Assembly (NCBI RefSeq): GCF_040957575.1
Contig: NZ_CP162601.1
Span: forward strand, 2,728,001 to 2,792,000
From: Vibrio sp. HB236076
GTDB taxonomy: Bacteria; Pseudomonadota; Gammaproteobacteria; Enterobacterales; Vibrionaceae
Direction of reading: 5' to 3'
Length of the DNA stretch: 64,000 nucleotides
Under the pieces are notes generated by a model, which was not told where the DNA came from, searched no databases, and saw nothing but the letters and a program-made list of their open reading frames with translations. Numbering within the stretch: position 1 is the stretch's first letter; each line of letters begins with the position of its first letter. Positions 19,995 through 29,571 of the stretch are shown here, piece after piece. The position numbers and the translations under genes are program-made.

Positions 19995-20489
19995 TTATTT
20001 AGGTGAAACACTCGGCAGTAAATAATCATCGTCTAAACTGATGGCGATCCACTGCTGTTGATAATTTTTGAGCAACCAAAATTGCGCAAAACGATATAAG
20101 GTAATTCGTTGTGGCTCTTCTTGGTGATCATACCAAACTTCGATCGTTTCCGGCGCGGGTAAATGCGCTTTTAATTGCCCCAGCATCTCGTCACTCACGA
20201 CACTGCCTTTAACTTGTTGCCAACGCTCAACAAGCTCCTCACCTGGTACGTCTAGTGAGGGGGTTAATAACCACAGGCTACCCTGATACTTTAATGCCCA
20301 CTCAAGGGTATTGATCTCCATCACCGCATCTTGTGGGTTCAGTAAGTAGACCGAGTCTGGCTGCGGCTCTGGTAATAAATAATTTTTAATGATGGTCGGT
20401 AGATTCAATAGCAGCATAAAAGCGATAACACCTAACATCATGTAATTATTCCAACGCCGCCGCTTCTGACGTGAATGTCGAGCTCTCAT
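19995..20489 (-). CDS. conserved-type hypothetical protein with one N-terminal membrane anchor
   Basis: 164 residues from ATG 20489, which is preceded by GGAG 8 nt upstream; a GTG two codons earlier lies too close to that site. The N-terminus is strongly basic ([14 protein letters not shown]) followed by one hydrophobic segment (about residues 16-34, [19 protein letters not shown]), so the C-terminal part (about 130 residues) should face the periplasm. No domain is recognised. It lies 26 nt after epmA and 11 nt before mutM, so it is probably co-transcribed with both. Confidence 0.75.
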   Translation of the reverse strand: MRARHSRQKRRRWNNYMMLGVIAFMLLLNLPTIIKNYLLPEPQPDSVYLLNPQDAVMEINTLEWALKYQGSLWLLTPSLDVPGEELVERWQQVKGSVVSDEMLGQLKAHLPAPETIEVWYDHQEEPQRITLYRFAQFWLLKNYQQQWIAISLDDDYLLPSVSPK

Positions 20490-20515
20490 ACTCACTCTCC
20501 TTATCGAGCTTTTGG

Positions 20516-21478
20516 TTAGCTGCGAGCAAACGGGAAAGCCGTCACCTCATCAATGTGCTCGCAATCAAGCGCGAGCATCAATAAACGATCCACCCCCAAA
20601 GCCACTCCAGCACAAGACGGCAAACCGTGTTCTAACGCTTCAATTAAATGATAGTCTATCGGTTGTTCAGCCAACCCCATTTGATGGCGTTTTTGATTGT
20701 CTTGCTCAAAGCGCTGTAATTGTTCTTGAGCATTGTCGAGCTCGTGAAACCCATTCGCAAGCTCAATGCCTTTAAAGTACACCTCAAACCGCTCAGCCAC
20801 TCGACTGTCGCTGGCACTCACTTTGGCTAACGCTGCCTGAGACGCCGGAAAGTGATAGACAAACACCGGTCTAGATTGGCCAATTTTATCTTCAATCCCC
20901 ACGCTAAACAGCAACTGTAATAAGGTATCGCGATCTTGCTCAGGCTCAGCGATGTCAGCCAAACCCAAGGATGCGGCAGCAGCTTTTAGCTCAGTCATCG
21001 ACGCCGATAAAGGACAGACACCAAGCACCGACAAAAAAGCCTCTTGATACGTCATTCGTTCGGCGCATTCACTGCGCAGCGTCCGTTGTAACAGTTCGTC
21101 CATCTCGTTCATTAACTGGACATGATCAAAGCCAATCCGATACCACTCTAACATAGTAAATTCAGGGTTGTGATAACGACCGCTTTCTTCATTGCGAAAC
21201 ACTTTGCTGATTTGATAAATCGAACCACTGCCTGCGGCGAGTAAGCGCTTCATGTGAAATTCTGGGCTGGTCATTAAGTACAAAGCGCGCCCATCGGCGT
21301 AGCCAGGCCCGACAAAATGCGTGGCAAAAGTCTGCAAGTGCACATCCGTGACCGTGGCGTGACTTAAGGTTGGGGTATCGACTTCTAAAACCGCTCGTTG
21401 AGCAAAGAAATCTCGAATGTCAGCAAGAATTTTTGCCCGCTGTTTCAGTATCGCCATCGTTGCACTCGGAGCCCACAT
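20516..21478 (-). CDS. epmA: elongation factor P--(R)-beta-lysine ligase
   Basis: 320 residues from ATG 21478 ([14 protein letters not shown]), chosen because it aligns with the known EpmA start and has AGGA upstream; an ATG at 21523 adds 15 unlikely residues. It is a truncated class II lysyl-tRNA synthetase paralogue (GenX/PoxA/YjeA) that attaches (R)-beta-lysine to Lys34 of EF-P. Class II motif 2 ([20 protein letters not shown]) and motif 3 ([12 protein letters not shown]) are present and the anticodon-binding domain is absent, as expected. efp and epmB lie about 0.3-0.9 kb upstream. Confidence 0.96.
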   Translation of the reverse strand: MWAPSATMAILKQRAKILADIRDFFAQRAVLEVDTPTLSHATVTDVHLQTFATHFVGPGYADGRALYLMTSPEFHMKRLLAAGSGSIYQISKVFRNEESGRYHNPEFTMLEWYRIGFDHVQLMNEMDELLQRTLRSECAERMTYQEAFLSVLGVCPLSASMTELKAAAASLGLADIAEPEQDRDTLLQLLFSVGIEDKIGQSRPVFVYHFPASQAALAKVSASDSRVAERFEVYFKGIELANGFHELDNAQEQLQRFEQDNQKRHQMGLAEQPIDYHLIEALEHGLPSCAGVALGVDRLLMLALDCEHIDEVTAFPFARS

Positions 21479-21696
21479 GATATTTTTCTTTCCTAAGTTC
21501 GTGATAAAAATAAGCGTCATCAATAGAGACAGATTGTAAAATTAACCCGACGCTCTGTCATCGTTATCTCATTATGATTTAGGGTTCGGTCAATGAAAAC
21601 GCAAGGGCCTAAGTGATTATGCTACATGTCACTGTCTGCGATGTTATCGAGTGTTTAACCAACAGGAGGGAGGCAAGGTGTGGAAAATTCACAGAC

Positions 21697-21724
21697 AAAA
21701 AGGAGCGCCGAAACGCTCCTTTTA
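21697..21724 (-). terminator. efp terminator (probably bidirectional)
   Basis: AAAAGGAGCG-ccgaaa-CGCTCCTTTT is a perfect hairpin with A tract on one side and T tract on the other. It lies about 40 bp beyond the efp stop codon and works on the minus strand for efp. Confidence 0.85.
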
Positions 21725-21762
21725 TTCATCATTAGCGACGCGCTATCGCCCCTGCTGAGACG

Positions 21763-22329
21763 TTATTTTACACGACCAACGTATTCAGCGCTGCGCGTGT
21801 CAATCTTGATGACTTCACCAATTTGAATGAACAAAGGAACGCGTACCACAGCACCGGTTGACAGCGTAGCAGGCTTACCGCCAGTCCCTTGTGTATCGCC
21901 TTTTAGGCCTGGGTCTGTCTCTGTGACTTCAAGCTCAACAAAGTTTGGTGGGGTGACCGCAATTGGGTTACCATTCCACAAAGTAAGCATGCAGGCGTTG
22001 TTTTCAACTAACCATTTTGCATTATCGCCGACCGCTTTGGCATCGGCAGCAATTTGCTCAAAGGTTTCGTTGTTCATAAAGTGATAAAATTCACCGTCTG
22101 AGTACAAGTAGTCAAGGTCGATGTCCATCACATCCGCCACTTCTACGGAGTCACCAGATTTAAAGGTTTTTTCTAACACTTTACCGCTCAGCAGTTTACG
22201 GATTTTAACGCGGTTAAACGCTTGACCCTTACCTGGTTTCACATACTCGTTTTCGAGAATGGCACAAGGCTCGTTATCAAGCATTATTTTGAGACCGCCT
22301 TTAAATTCATTCGTGCTAACAGTAGCCAT
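21763..22329 (-). CDS. efp: elongation factor P
   Basis: 188 residues, the standard EF-P length. It relieves ribosome stalling at consecutive prolines. The modification loop [10 protein letters not shown] places the beta-lysylated residue at Lys34. The KOW-like domain I and two OB domains (ending [12 protein letters not shown]) are intact. It is divergent from epmB with only 33 bp between start codons, and its modifying enzymes EpmA and EpmB flank it. The hydroxylase EpmC is not in the window. Confidence 0.98.
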   Translation of the reverse strand: MATVSTNEFKGGLKIMLDNEPCAILENEYVKPGKGQAFNRVKIRKLLSGKVLEKTFKSGDSVEVADVMDIDLDYLYSDGEFYHFMNNETFEQIAADAKAVGDNAKWLVENNACMLTLWNGNPIAVTPPNFVELEVTETDPGLKGDTQGTGGKPATLSTGAVVRVPLFIQIGEVIKIDTRSAEYVGRVK

Positions 22330-22362
22330 GATTTCCTCTTACATTATTCCGAGTTAACGTTA

Positions 22363-23385
22363 ATGACGCACATCATAACCCGAAAAGTTGATTCTGTTGA
22401 GCAAAACTGGCTCAAACAGCTGGCGAATGGGATATCTGATCCAAAAACTTTACTTGCCGCTTTAGATATCGATCCGACACCATGGCAAGATGGCTTTGCC
22501 GCTCGCCAATTATTTGCCCAGCGCGTCCCTTACAGTTTTGTCGAACGCATGGAACCCGGTAACCCTTATGATCCTTTGCTACGGCAGGTACTGCCACTGG
22601 CGGAAGAATTCATCATTGCCCCGGGGTATTCACAAGACCCGCTGCAAGAACAAGGCAATCAACAACCCGGACTGCTGCACAAATACCGCAATCGCGCCTT
22701 GCTGATTTTAAAAGGCGGCTGTGCCATCAACTGTCGCTACTGTTTTCGTCGTCATTTCCCCTATCAAGACAATAAAGGCAACAAAGCGGTGTGGCAGCAA
22801 AGTATCGACTACATTGCCGCTCACCCCGAACTCAATGAAGTGATTCTCTCGGGCGGCGATCCTTTGATGGCCAAAGACCAAGAGCTCGATTGGCTGCTGA
22901 CTCAACTCGAAGCCATTCCACACCTCAAGCGGCTGCGCATTCACAGCCGCTTACCCGTGGTGATTCCCGATCGCGTGACCTCAGAGCTTTGCCAAAGGCT
23001 TGAGCAGAGTCGTTTCCAAGTGATTTTGGTTACCCATATTAACCACGCCAATGAAATCAGCCCTTATTTGGCGGCTCAATTACAGCGCCTAAAAGACGTT
23101 GGCGTCACCTTGTTAAACCAAGGGGTGATGTTAAAAGGCATTAATGACCAGGTCGACGACTTAGTCAACCTCAGCGAAAGCTTGTTTGATGCGGGGATTT
23201 TACCTTATTACATGCACGTGTTAGACAAGGTACAGGGCGCCAGTCACTTTTATATTGACGATGCGCAAGCGAAAGCATTGATGGCCGGATTAATGGCGCG
23301 GGTTTCTGGGTATTTGGTGCCCAAACTGACGCGAGAAATTGCCGGTCGCCACAGTAAAACCCCGCTGGATTTACACCTAGAATAA
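22363..23385 (+). CDS. epmB: EF-P beta-lysylation protein, lysine 2,3-aminomutase type
   Basis: 340 residues from ATG 22363 (MTHIITRKVDSVEQNW), which fits the family start; upstream in-frame codons run into efp. It is a radical-SAM, PLP-dependent enzyme converting (S)-alpha-lysine to (R)-beta-lysine for EpmA. The 4Fe-4S motif CAINCRYC (CX3CX2C) is intact and followed by FRRHFPY; the PLP lysine region is in the C-terminal GRHSKTPLDLHLE vicinity. It is divergent from efp, so their promoters must lie in or overlap each other's leader. Confidence 0.96.
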   Translation: MTHIITRKVDSVEQNWLKQLANGISDPKTLLAALDIDPTPWQDGFAARQLFAQRVPYSFVERMEPGNPYDPLLRQVLPLAEEFIIAPGYSQDPLQEQGNQQPGLLHKYRNRALLILKGGCAINCRYCFRRHFPYQDNKGNKAVWQQSIDYIAAHPELNEVILSGGDPLMAKDQELDWLLTQLEAIPHLKRLRIHSRLPVVIPDRVTSELCQRLEQSRFQVILVTHINHANEISPYLAAQLQRLKDVGVTLLNQGVMLKGINDQVDDLVNLSESLFDAGILPYYMHVLDKVQGASHFYIDDAQAKALMAGLMARVSGYLVPKLTREIAGRHSKTPLDLHLE

Positions 23386-23399
23386 CGGTTTAATTTATC

Positions 23400-23432
23400 G
23401 TCATGAACAAAATTTTTTGTTCGCATTATGAC
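23400..23432. repeat. Interrupted palindrome between epmB and the MgtC-like gene
   Basis: Arms GTCAT (23400-23404) and ATGAC (23428-23432) enclose a tighter inverted repeat GAACAAAA-tt-TTTTGTTC (23405-23422). It follows the epmB stop by 15 bp. It could be a weak terminator or an operator; T run is inside the stem rather than after it. Confidence 0.5.
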
Positions 23433-23495
23433 CTAATAATCCGGATACTTCGCGCATTTCACCCTCAGAAACAACAACCTAATTAAAGATTGAGA

Positions 23496-23996
23496 ATGGC
23501 GATGACTGTGCGCGAATTTTTAGATATTACCCCTTTTGACTGGTGGGCATTGTTGTGCTGCGCCGCGACAGGCCTGATGATCGGATTGGAAAGGCAAACA
23601 AGGGGCAAACCGGTGGGGATTCGCACGTCGATCTTGATTGTCTCGGGGACCTACTTTTTCATGACCCTCGCCATGACCTTATCGCAAACCAGTTTGGATC
23701 ACGCCCGTGTGTTGGGTCAGATCATTACTGGCGTGGGCTTTTTAGGCGCCGGTGTCATGATGACCCAAGAAGGAAAAATACACGGCGTGACCTCCGCGGC
23801 CATCATTTGGTTACTCGCCGCCCTGGGTATCATGATTGGCCTTGGCTATTTACGCCATGTGATCCTGTTTACCCTATTGGCCTTGCTGGTTTTACTCGGT
23901 GTCGACCGGGCGGAGAACCGGCTGAAAATTTTGCGCCGCGGCGTTCATCAAAAAATTGAGCAACGCCGTTTGCGTCGACGTCAGCTCAATCCTTAA
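23496..23996 (+). CDS. MgtC/SapB-family membrane protein
   Basis: 166 residues from ATG 23496; ATG 23502 and a TTG at 23490 are alternatives. It has four to five hydrophobic helices and the family core TGLMIGLERQTRGKPVGIRTSILI, GQIITGVGFLGAGVMM and GVTSAAIIWLLAALGI. The MgtC/SapB family is linked to Mg2+ homeostasis or ATP synthase control in Salmonella, but many members are of unknown role. Only the N-terminal membrane domain is present; the C-terminal soluble domain of true MgtC is replaced by a short Arg-rich tail. It is convergent with the ModF-like gene, 14 bp apart. Confidence 0.85.
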   Translation: MAMTVREFLDITPFDWWALLCCAATGLMIGLERQTRGKPVGIRTSILIVSGTYFFMTLAMTLSQTSLDHARVLGQIITGVGFLGAGVMMTQEGKIHGVTSAAIIWLLAALGIMIGLGYLRHVILFTLLALLVLLGVDRAENRLKILRRGVHQKIEQRRLRRRQLNP

Positions 23997-24010
23997 CCCT
24001 CAACCTGCTT

Positions 24011-25435
24011 TTATTGATGGTGGATGTCCAATCGATAGCCACCATCAGGCTGCTCAACAAAGTCGATAAAGTGCTTAATCGCGCTTAGGCTGTCGTCTTG
24101 ATAATGAGTCACGTACAAGATCTGACAAATATGAGACTGAGCAATGTTTTCCAATGCGGCCATGACTAAGTGACGACTCAAGCGATCCAGTCCTTGATAC
24201 GGCTCGTCCAGAATGAGTAATGCCGGATGCTTAATCAAGGCTCTGGCGATCAACAATAAACGCTGCTGACCATAGTCGAGTTGGCGAAACGCCACCTTCT
24301 CTAGCCCTTCCATCCCCAGCGCCACTAACCATTGCTTCGCTTGCTGACGCTGCTTTAACGTCGTCTGTTCATACACGCCAATCGAATCAAAATATCCCGA
24401 TAACACCACCGCAAGTGCCGAGCAATTGACTCGGTATTGCAAATGCAGCGACGAAGAGACAATACCAATGCGCTGTTTGACTTGCCAAATGCTCTCACCC
24501 TGTCCGCGCTTAAAGCCTAACACCTCAATATCATTACAATAACACTGTGGATGATCGCCAGTGATCAGACTTAATAACGTGCTTTTTCCGCAGCCATTCG
24601 GGCCGCGAATTTGCCAGTGCTCACCAGGGCGCAATTGCCAGTCGAAATGCTTAAAAATGACCTTATCGAAATACTCGACGCTCACTTGATTAAACACCAC
24701 TCTTGGATTAGGCAAATCCTGATGCTGCTCGGGTTTTGCTAAGGCGATTAGATCACTAGGGTCTTGCTCTGACAGGGCAATAAGGTGTTTATAAACCGGA
24801 TTGGTTGACCACGGGCGCTCAAACAATGCCGGTTTTTGCCAGCGGATATCTAAACAAGCCACCTTGTCTAACCATTCGGGCAACTCTTCTGGCCGCGAAG
24901 ACAAAATCACCAGCTGGCAACGCTCGCGGATTTGCTCAAGGCGGGAGGCAAACTGCGCTCGATGGGCCACATCCATCCCAGCGTAGGGCTCGTCTAAAAT
25001 CAAGCGCTGAGGCCGCTCGGCCAAGGCTTTCGCCAGCATCAAGCGGCGAGTTTCCCCTGTCGACAACTGACGAAAAGGCCGCTGTAGTAACGGGGCTAAA
25101 TCCGTCAGTGCCACCACGTCATCAAATAAGGCCTCATCACACCCTGTCTCTTTGACAATCGCCTCAACCGATGAGCCGTAATCAATACGGTCCAAAAAGT
25201 CGGTATCGTCTTTGGCGATTTCTTGTTCCAACAATTGTTGTTGCTGCTTGAGAGAGACCACACTTTGGGTTAACGCACTGTGTTGTTGCCAATACTCAAT
25301 TAATGCGTCAGAAAGGGTTGAATGGGACACCAACACGCCCCAGTGCTGATCGTTGCCAAGTGACCATTGACTGAGATCGAGTCTGCCGTGTGAATGAGTG
25401 AGCCAAGAAGAGGAGGATACTTGTTCTACGTCCAT
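24011..25435 (-). CDS. modF: ModF-like double ABC ATPase with a degenerate first nucleotide site
   Basis: 474 residues with two ABC ATPase halves and no membrane segments. The C-terminal half is complete: Walker A GPNGCGKST (278-286), the SSSLHLQYRVN Q-loop region, YGQQRLLLIARAL, Walker B LLILDEPYQGLD. The N-terminal half keeps the signature LSTGE (124-128) and Walker B LILDEP (145-150) but has WGVLVSHSTLSDAL where Walker A should be (about 32-45), so ATP binding there is doubtful. It resembles E. coli ModF (PhrA), a molybdate-associated ABC protein of unclear role; no modABC genes are nearby. Confidence 0.82.
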   Translation of the reverse strand: MDVEQVSSSSWLTHSHGRLDLSQWSLGNDQHWGVLVSHSTLSDALIEYWQQHSALTQSVVSLKQQQQLLEQEIAKDDTDFLDRIDYGSSVEAIVKETGCDEALFDDVVALTDLAPLLQRPFRQLSTGETRRLMLAKALAERPQRLILDEPYAGMDVAHRAQFASRLEQIRERCQLVILSSRPEELPEWLDKVACLDIRWQKPALFERPWSTNPVYKHLIALSEQDPSDLIALAKPEQHQDLPNPRVVFNQVSVEYFDKVIFKHFDWQLRPGEHWQIRGPNGCGKSTLLSLITGDHPQCYCNDIEVLGFKRGQGESIWQVKQRIGIVSSSLHLQYRVNCSALAVVLSGYFDSIGVYEQTTLKQRQQAKQWLVALGMEGLEKVAFRQLDYGQQRLLLIARALIKHPALLILDEPYQGLDRLSRHLVMAALENIAQSHICQILYVTHYQDDSLSAIKHFIDFVEQPDGGYRLDIHHQ

Positions 25436-25630
25436 GTTGCTGCTCTGTTTGAGGTTCTAGCCTTTCATCATAACGAAACAACATCGCACTGCAAATCACG
25501 ACATTCTCCCTTGTTATATTGCACTCATCATCGACCTTATTATTTCACAGCGTAAATTTAACATTTTAGTCACAAATAGGCATGGTTTTGTTAAAAGTTT
25601 GCACTTGATCAAAAAACAGACAGCGCAAAA

Positions 25631-25678
25631 ATGCCATATTATGGAACACACGCTCATGAAAATTCCGCAATACGGAAT
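25631..25678 (+). promoter_or_regulatory. Paired IclR-type operators upstream of yiaK
   Basis: A perfect 6-5-6 palindrome ATTCCG-CAATA-CGGAAT lies at 25662-25678, 11 bp before the yiaK start and next to its GGAG ribosome-binding site. A second, imperfect copy with the same spacing, ATGCCA-TATTA-TGGAAC, lies at 25631-25647. The centres are 31 bp apart, about three helical turns. The same arrangement occurs before the ABC operon (35731-35777). The IclR protein encoded in this operon (33351) is the obvious candidate; binding is inferred. A position so close to the start suits repression. Confidence 0.75.
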
Positions 25679-25689
25679 ATGGAGAAAAA

Positions 25690-26691
25690 ATGGCACTTGT
25701 ATCCCTCGATAAATTACACGCTGAATATCAACGTATCTTGCTTAAACGCGGTATGGATCAAAATGATGCCAATAGACTGGCCCAAGGCTTTGTCGATATG
25801 GCCAATGAAGGCATCTACTCACACGGTATCAACCGCTTTCCCGTTTTTATTAGCCAAGTCGACCAGGGTCAAATTGACCTGCATGCCAAACCGGAATGCG
25901 TCAATCAAATCGGTGCCTTGGAGCAATGGGACTGCCACTTTGGGCCTGGGGTATTAAACGGCCTTGTCTGTGCCGACCGCGCCATGGCATTAGCCAAACA
26001 AAACGGCATTGGAATGGTCGCAATGAAAAACTCCAACCACTGGATGCGCGGCGGAGCCTACGTCTTGAAAATGGCGCGTGAGGGTTTTATCGGCATTGGC
26101 GCCACTAACTCAACAGCGGTCATGCCGGCTTGGGGCGGCAAGGATCATCGCATTGGCTCCAATCCCTTAGTGATGGCGATTGCCGGCGAGCCGCCGATGC
26201 TGGTTGATTGCTCGATGAGTCAATACTCTTACGGCCAATTGCAAAATCACGTCCTTGCCGACAAGCCCCTCGCGGTTATCGGTGGTTACGATGATCAAGG
26301 CCAACTGACGACCGACCCGCATACGCTATGGCAAAACAAACGCATTTTACCGATGGGGTTTTGGAAAGGCTCTTCGATGTCGATCATCCTCGATATGATG
26401 CTGACTGCTTTATCCGACGGGTTTTCCGTCCCCGCTTTAACCGAAGATCAAAAAGGCGAGTTTGGCGTATCGCAATTTTTGATCGCCATCGACATCAGCA
26501 AAACCATACAAGCGGAGAAATTTGGCCCTGAGATGCAGCGCATACGCGATTACGTTTTGGCTTCTGAGCCGGCGGAAGAAGGCCACATCAGTATTGCGGG
26601 TTCCAATATTCAACGCTTTATTGACCAACACAAGGCCGCGGGTGGCATCGAGATACACGATGAGATTTGGAGTCAAATCATCGCACTCTAA
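25690..26691 (+). CDS. yiaK: 2,3-diketo-L-gulonate reductase
   Basis: 333 residues of the Ldh2/malate-L-lactate dehydrogenase family (not Rossmann type). It reduces 2,3-diketo-L-gulonate to 3-keto-L-gulonate with NADH in the cytosol. NEGIYSHGINRFPVF holds the catalytic His (H45), and MKNSNHWMRGGAYV, GSNPLVMAI, MSQYSYGQL and ILPMGFWKGSSMSIILDMM match E. coli YiaK (DlgD) closely along the whole length. GGAGAAAA precedes the ATG. It is the first gene of the yia-like operon; the downstream TRAP transporter and kinase/decarboxylase genes are the same set as in E. coli yiaKLMNOPQRS, minus yiaL, which is found in the second operon. Confidence 0.94.
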   Translation: MALVSLDKLHAEYQRILLKRGMDQNDANRLAQGFVDMANEGIYSHGINRFPVFISQVDQGQIDLHAKPECVNQIGALEQWDCHFGPGVLNGLVCADRAMALAKQNGIGMVAMKNSNHWMRGGAYVLKMAREGFIGIGATNSTAVMPAWGGKDHRIGSNPLVMAIAGEPPMLVDCSMSQYSYGQLQNHVLADKPLAVIGGYDDQGQLTTDPHTLWQNKRILPMGFWKGSSMSIILDMMLTALSDGFSVPALTEDQKGEFGVSQFLIAIDISKTIQAEKFGPEMQRIRDYVLASEPAEEGHISIAGSNIQRFIDQHKAAGGIEIHDEIWSQIIAL

Positions 26692-26710
26692 TGACCAGGG
26701 GAGAAACACC

Positions 26711-27295
26711 ATGATCAAATCGATTTCTTTATGGGTATGGCGTGTTATCGATGTCACGATGGCGGTGATTTTAGCGGCGATGATCGCTTTAGTGTTTGCC
26801 AACGTGGTTTTGCGTTACGGCTTTTCTTCAGGCTTGCGGCCTTCGGTAGAGTTGTCTCGTCTTGGCCTAGTGTGGGTGGTCATGCTCGGGGCAGCCGTGA
26901 TGCTGAGAAACGATGAACACTTAGCCGTAAAAGAATTTGCGCAGCGCTTCTTCCCCAAATTGGTGCCTTTATTAACTCGCCTCGCTTGGTTAGTCATTCT
27001 CGCTGCCGCCTTGATGCTCGGCCAAGGTTGTTACCGACAAATGATGGCCAACTGGGCCGACATTTCCCCGCTGACGGGACTGCCCTCGGCGCTTTTTTAT
27101 CTCGCTGGTTTCATTTCGGCCATTTTGATGGTCTTGGTCTCGGCATGCGAAACCCTTAGCCCCAGTTCACTTAAAACAGCGCCAGACGTCGAATCCCTCG
27201 ACCAGGACGGCGACCCCGTAATAACCGATACCACACCCATTTCCTCGATCCCAAGCGAGATCAAAAAAGAAGCGCCTAAAGGAGATTCACTATGA
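26711..27295 (+). CDS. yiaM: TRAP transporter small membrane subunit (DctQ type)
   Basis: 194 residues from ATG 26711 with GGGGAG upstream. Four transmembrane helices and the DctQ motif FANVVLRYGFSSGLRPSVELSRLGLVWVVMLGAA (motif region 40-75) are clear. It partners with the large subunit YiaN, which it overlaps by 4 nt (ATGA). In E. coli YiaMNO imports 2,3-diketo-L-gulonate (L-xylulose was reported earlier). The hydrophilic Asp/Ser-rich tail of about 40 residues is longer than in E. coli YiaM. Confidence 0.92.
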   Translation: MIKSISLWVWRVIDVTMAVILAAMIALVFANVVLRYGFSSGLRPSVELSRLGLVWVVMLGAAVMLRNDEHLAVKEFAQRFFPKLVPLLTRLAWLVILAAALMLGQGCYRQMMANWADISPLTGLPSALFYLAGFISAILMVLVSACETLSPSSLKTAPDVESLDQDGDPVITDTTPISSIPSEIKKEAPKGDSL

Positions 27296-28572
27296 CGCTG
27301 TTGTTATTTTTGGCTGTGCTCATTATATCCATTTTATTGGGATTACCGGTTGCTTTTGCTCTGCTACTGGCTTCGTTCGCCTTGATGGTACAAATGAACT
27401 TTTTCAGCGTCGACATTATTGCTCAATCGCTGATCAATGGGGTGGATAGCTTTACACTTCTCGCTATCCCCTTCTTTTTAGTTGCTGGCGAAGTCATGGC
27501 TTCTGGTGGCTTATCGAAGCGCATTGTCAATTTGGCCAGTGCCTATGTCGGACATCGCAAAGGCGGTTTAGGCTATGTCGCGATTTTAACGTCAATTTTA
27601 CTTGCGGGGCTCTCTGGTTCTGCTGTTGCTGATGCCGCTGCACTGGTCAGTATTCTCTACCCTATGATGAAAGCCGCCGACTACCCCAAAGCGCCATCGA
27701 TGGGACTGCTGGCCGCCGGTGGTATTATCGCTCCCGTCATTCCGCCTTCGATTCCCTTGATTATTGTTGGGGTTGCAGGTGGTATTTCAATCAAGAACCT
27801 CTTCCTTGGCGGCATCATTCCCGGTTTACTCATGGGGATGGCCTTGATGTTGGTCTGGCGCTTAACGATTCGTCGCAGTGATCTACCGGTCAACGAAAGA
27901 GCGACCAAAGCCGAAAAAAGAGCCGCACTCAAAGAAGGCTCTTGGGCCTTGTTATTGCCTATCTTAATTGTCGTCGGCATTCGCTTTGGTATTTTTACTC
28001 CAACAGAAGCCGCCGTTGTCGCCGCCGTCTACGCCATTGTAATTTCAAAGTTTGTCTATCGCGAGCTGACGCTGACCGGTTTTTACGACATCTTAAAAAA
28101 TGCCGGCCGCTCTACCGCCATGGTGATGTTCCTGGTCGGTTGTGCCATGGTCGCCGCATGGCTCATCACAGTGGCGCAACTGCCGCAACAACTGGCAGAG
28201 CTGCTCGGCCCTCTCGTCGATAGCCCACGCTTGCTCATGGCTGTCATCATGGTGTTGGTGCTCTGTGTCGGCATGGTCATGGATCTCAGCCCGACGATTT
28301 TAATCCTAGTTCCGCTGTTAATGCCGGTGGTCAAAATGGCAGGGATAGACCCAGTCTATTTTGGCTTACTGTTTGTGATCAACTGCTCTATCGGTCTGAT
28401 TACCCCTCCCGTTGGCACCGTACTCAATGTCGTTTGCGGCGTGACTCGAGTGCCGATGTCTACCGCTGTCAAAGGCGTTTTACCCTTTATTTTTGCATAC
28501 TTGGTACTGCTGGCGTTGTTTGTCATCTTCCCAGGTATCATCACTGTACCAATGTCTTGGATCATTGGTTAA
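27292..28572 (+). CDS. yiaN: TRAP transporter large permease (DctM type)
   Basis: 426 residues with about 12 transmembrane helices, the usual DctM size. Landmarks: LLAIPFFLVAGEVMASGGLSKRIV, LAGLSGSAVADAAALVSILYPMM, GIIAPVIPPSIPLIIVGV and the C-terminal SIGLITPPVGTVLNVVCGV. It is the Na+-coupled channel subunit of the TRAP importer with YiaM and the binding protein YiaO. It overlaps yiaM by 4 nt and is followed after 20 nt by yiaO. Confidence 0.95.
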   Translation: MTLLLFLAVLIISILLGLPVAFALLLASFALMVQMNFFSVDIIAQSLINGVDSFTLLAIPFFLVAGEVMASGGLSKRIVNLASAYVGHRKGGLGYVAILTSILLAGLSGSAVADAAALVSILYPMMKAADYPKAPSMGLLAAGGIIAPVIPPSIPLIIVGVAGGISIKNLFLGGIIPGLLMGMALMLVWRLTIRRSDLPVNERATKAEKRAALKEGSWALLLPILIVVGIRFGIFTPTEAAVVAAVYAIVISKFVYRELTLTGFYDILKNAGRSTAMVMFLVGCAMVAAWLITVAQLPQQLAELLGPLVDSPRLLMAVIMVLVLCVGMVMDLSPTILILVPLLMPVVKMAGIDPVYFGLLFVINCSIGLITPPVGTVLNVVCGVTRVPMSTAVKGVLPFIFAYLVLLALFVIFPGIITVPMSWIIG

Positions 28573-28592
28573 GTCACCCAAGGAGAATAACA

Positions 28593-29564
28593 ATGAAACC
28601 CCTACACACTCTTATCGGCCTGACTTCATTACTGGTTGTTTCTACCTCTGCTATGGCACAGACAACACTTAAGCTTGCCCATGCCGCACCCGAGTCAGAT
28701 TTACAGCAAAACCTGTCTCTGTTGTTCAAGCAAGAAGTAGAAAAACAGTCTAATGGCGACCTCAAAGTCAATATTTACCCACAAGGTCAATTGGGCAATG
28801 ACAAACAAATGATCGATGGTACCCGGGCGGGCATTATTGACATCACTATGGTAGGTCTAAACAACTATTCCGGTTTAATCCCCGACGCCGCGGCTTTTAC
28901 CTTGCCATTTATCTTCCCCAACCGACAAGTGGCCTATAAAGCACTCGACGGTAAACCTGGGCAAGAAATCTTTACTGAGATGGAAAAATTCAACCTAAAA
29001 GGATTGGGCTATCCAGAAAGTGGCTATCGTAACATTACGAATAATAAGCACCCTATTCGCACGCCAGACGATGTCAAAGGCCTGCAAATGCGCGTCAATG
29101 GCTCCAAAGCCCTCAATGACATGTTCAATATTTTAGGTGCAAATCCACAACAACTCCCCGTGGCTGAGCTGTATACCGCTCTTGAAACCGGTGTGGTTGA
29201 CTCACAAGACCACCCGATTGGTGTAACTTTGTCCTTTAAATTCAACGAAGTCCAAAAATACCTCAGCTTAACCCAACACGCTTACTCGCCTTTAGTTGTC
29301 ACCATGAACCTTAGAAAGTTCAACGGTTTGGATGAGAAAGAACAAAAAATCATTCTTGATGCGGCCAAAAAAGCGGTCGAGGCACAGCGTCAGATGAGTA
29401 TCGAAAAAGAAGACAGTATGATCGACGAATTGTCGTCACTGGGCATGGAAGTGAACCGCGATGTCGACAGCCAAGCCTTCCAACAGGCCGTGAAACCAGT
29501 GTGGGATAACTACATCAAAGAGCACGGCGATCACATGATCAAAATGATCGAAGCAGAAAAATAA
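28593..29564 (+). CDS. yiaO: TRAP transporter periplasmic substrate-binding protein (DctP type)
   Basis: 323 residues from ATG 28593 (AGGAG 9 nt upstream), with a signal peptide MKPLHTLIGLTSLLVVSTSAMA cleaved before QTTLKLAHA. The DctP fold is shown by LKVNIYPQGQLGNDKQMIDGTRAG, ITMVGLNNYSGLIPDA, the substrate carboxylate-binding Arg in GLQMRVNGSKALNDMF, and GVVDSQDHP. It delivers 2,3-diketo-L-gulonate or a similar sugar acid to YiaMN. A strong stem-loop follows the stop codon (29572-29592), typical of genes whose binding protein must exceed the permease. Confidence 0.93.
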   Translation: MKPLHTLIGLTSLLVVSTSAMAQTTLKLAHAAPESDLQQNLSLLFKQEVEKQSNGDLKVNIYPQGQLGNDKQMIDGTRAGIIDITMVGLNNYSGLIPDAAAFTLPFIFPNRQVAYKALDGKPGQEIFTEMEKFNLKGLGYPESGYRNITNNKHPIRTPDDVKGLQMRVNGSKALNDMFNILGANPQQLPVAELYTALETGVVDSQDHPIGVTLSFKFNEVQKYLSLTQHAYSPLVVTMNLRKFNGLDEKEQKIILDAAKKAVEAQRQMSIEKEDSMIDELSSLGMEVNRDVDSQAFQQAVKPVWDNYIKEHGDHMIKMIEAEK

Positions 29565-29571
29565 CCCAACG

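Noticed and set aside
20512..20775. 87-codon open frame opposite epmA
   Set aside because: It is fully antisense to a conserved gene (epmA) and reads like a shadow frame.
25598..25613. CRP-like site TTTGC-N6-TCAAA before yiaK
   Set aside because: Seven of ten matches in A/T-rich DNA is expected by chance.
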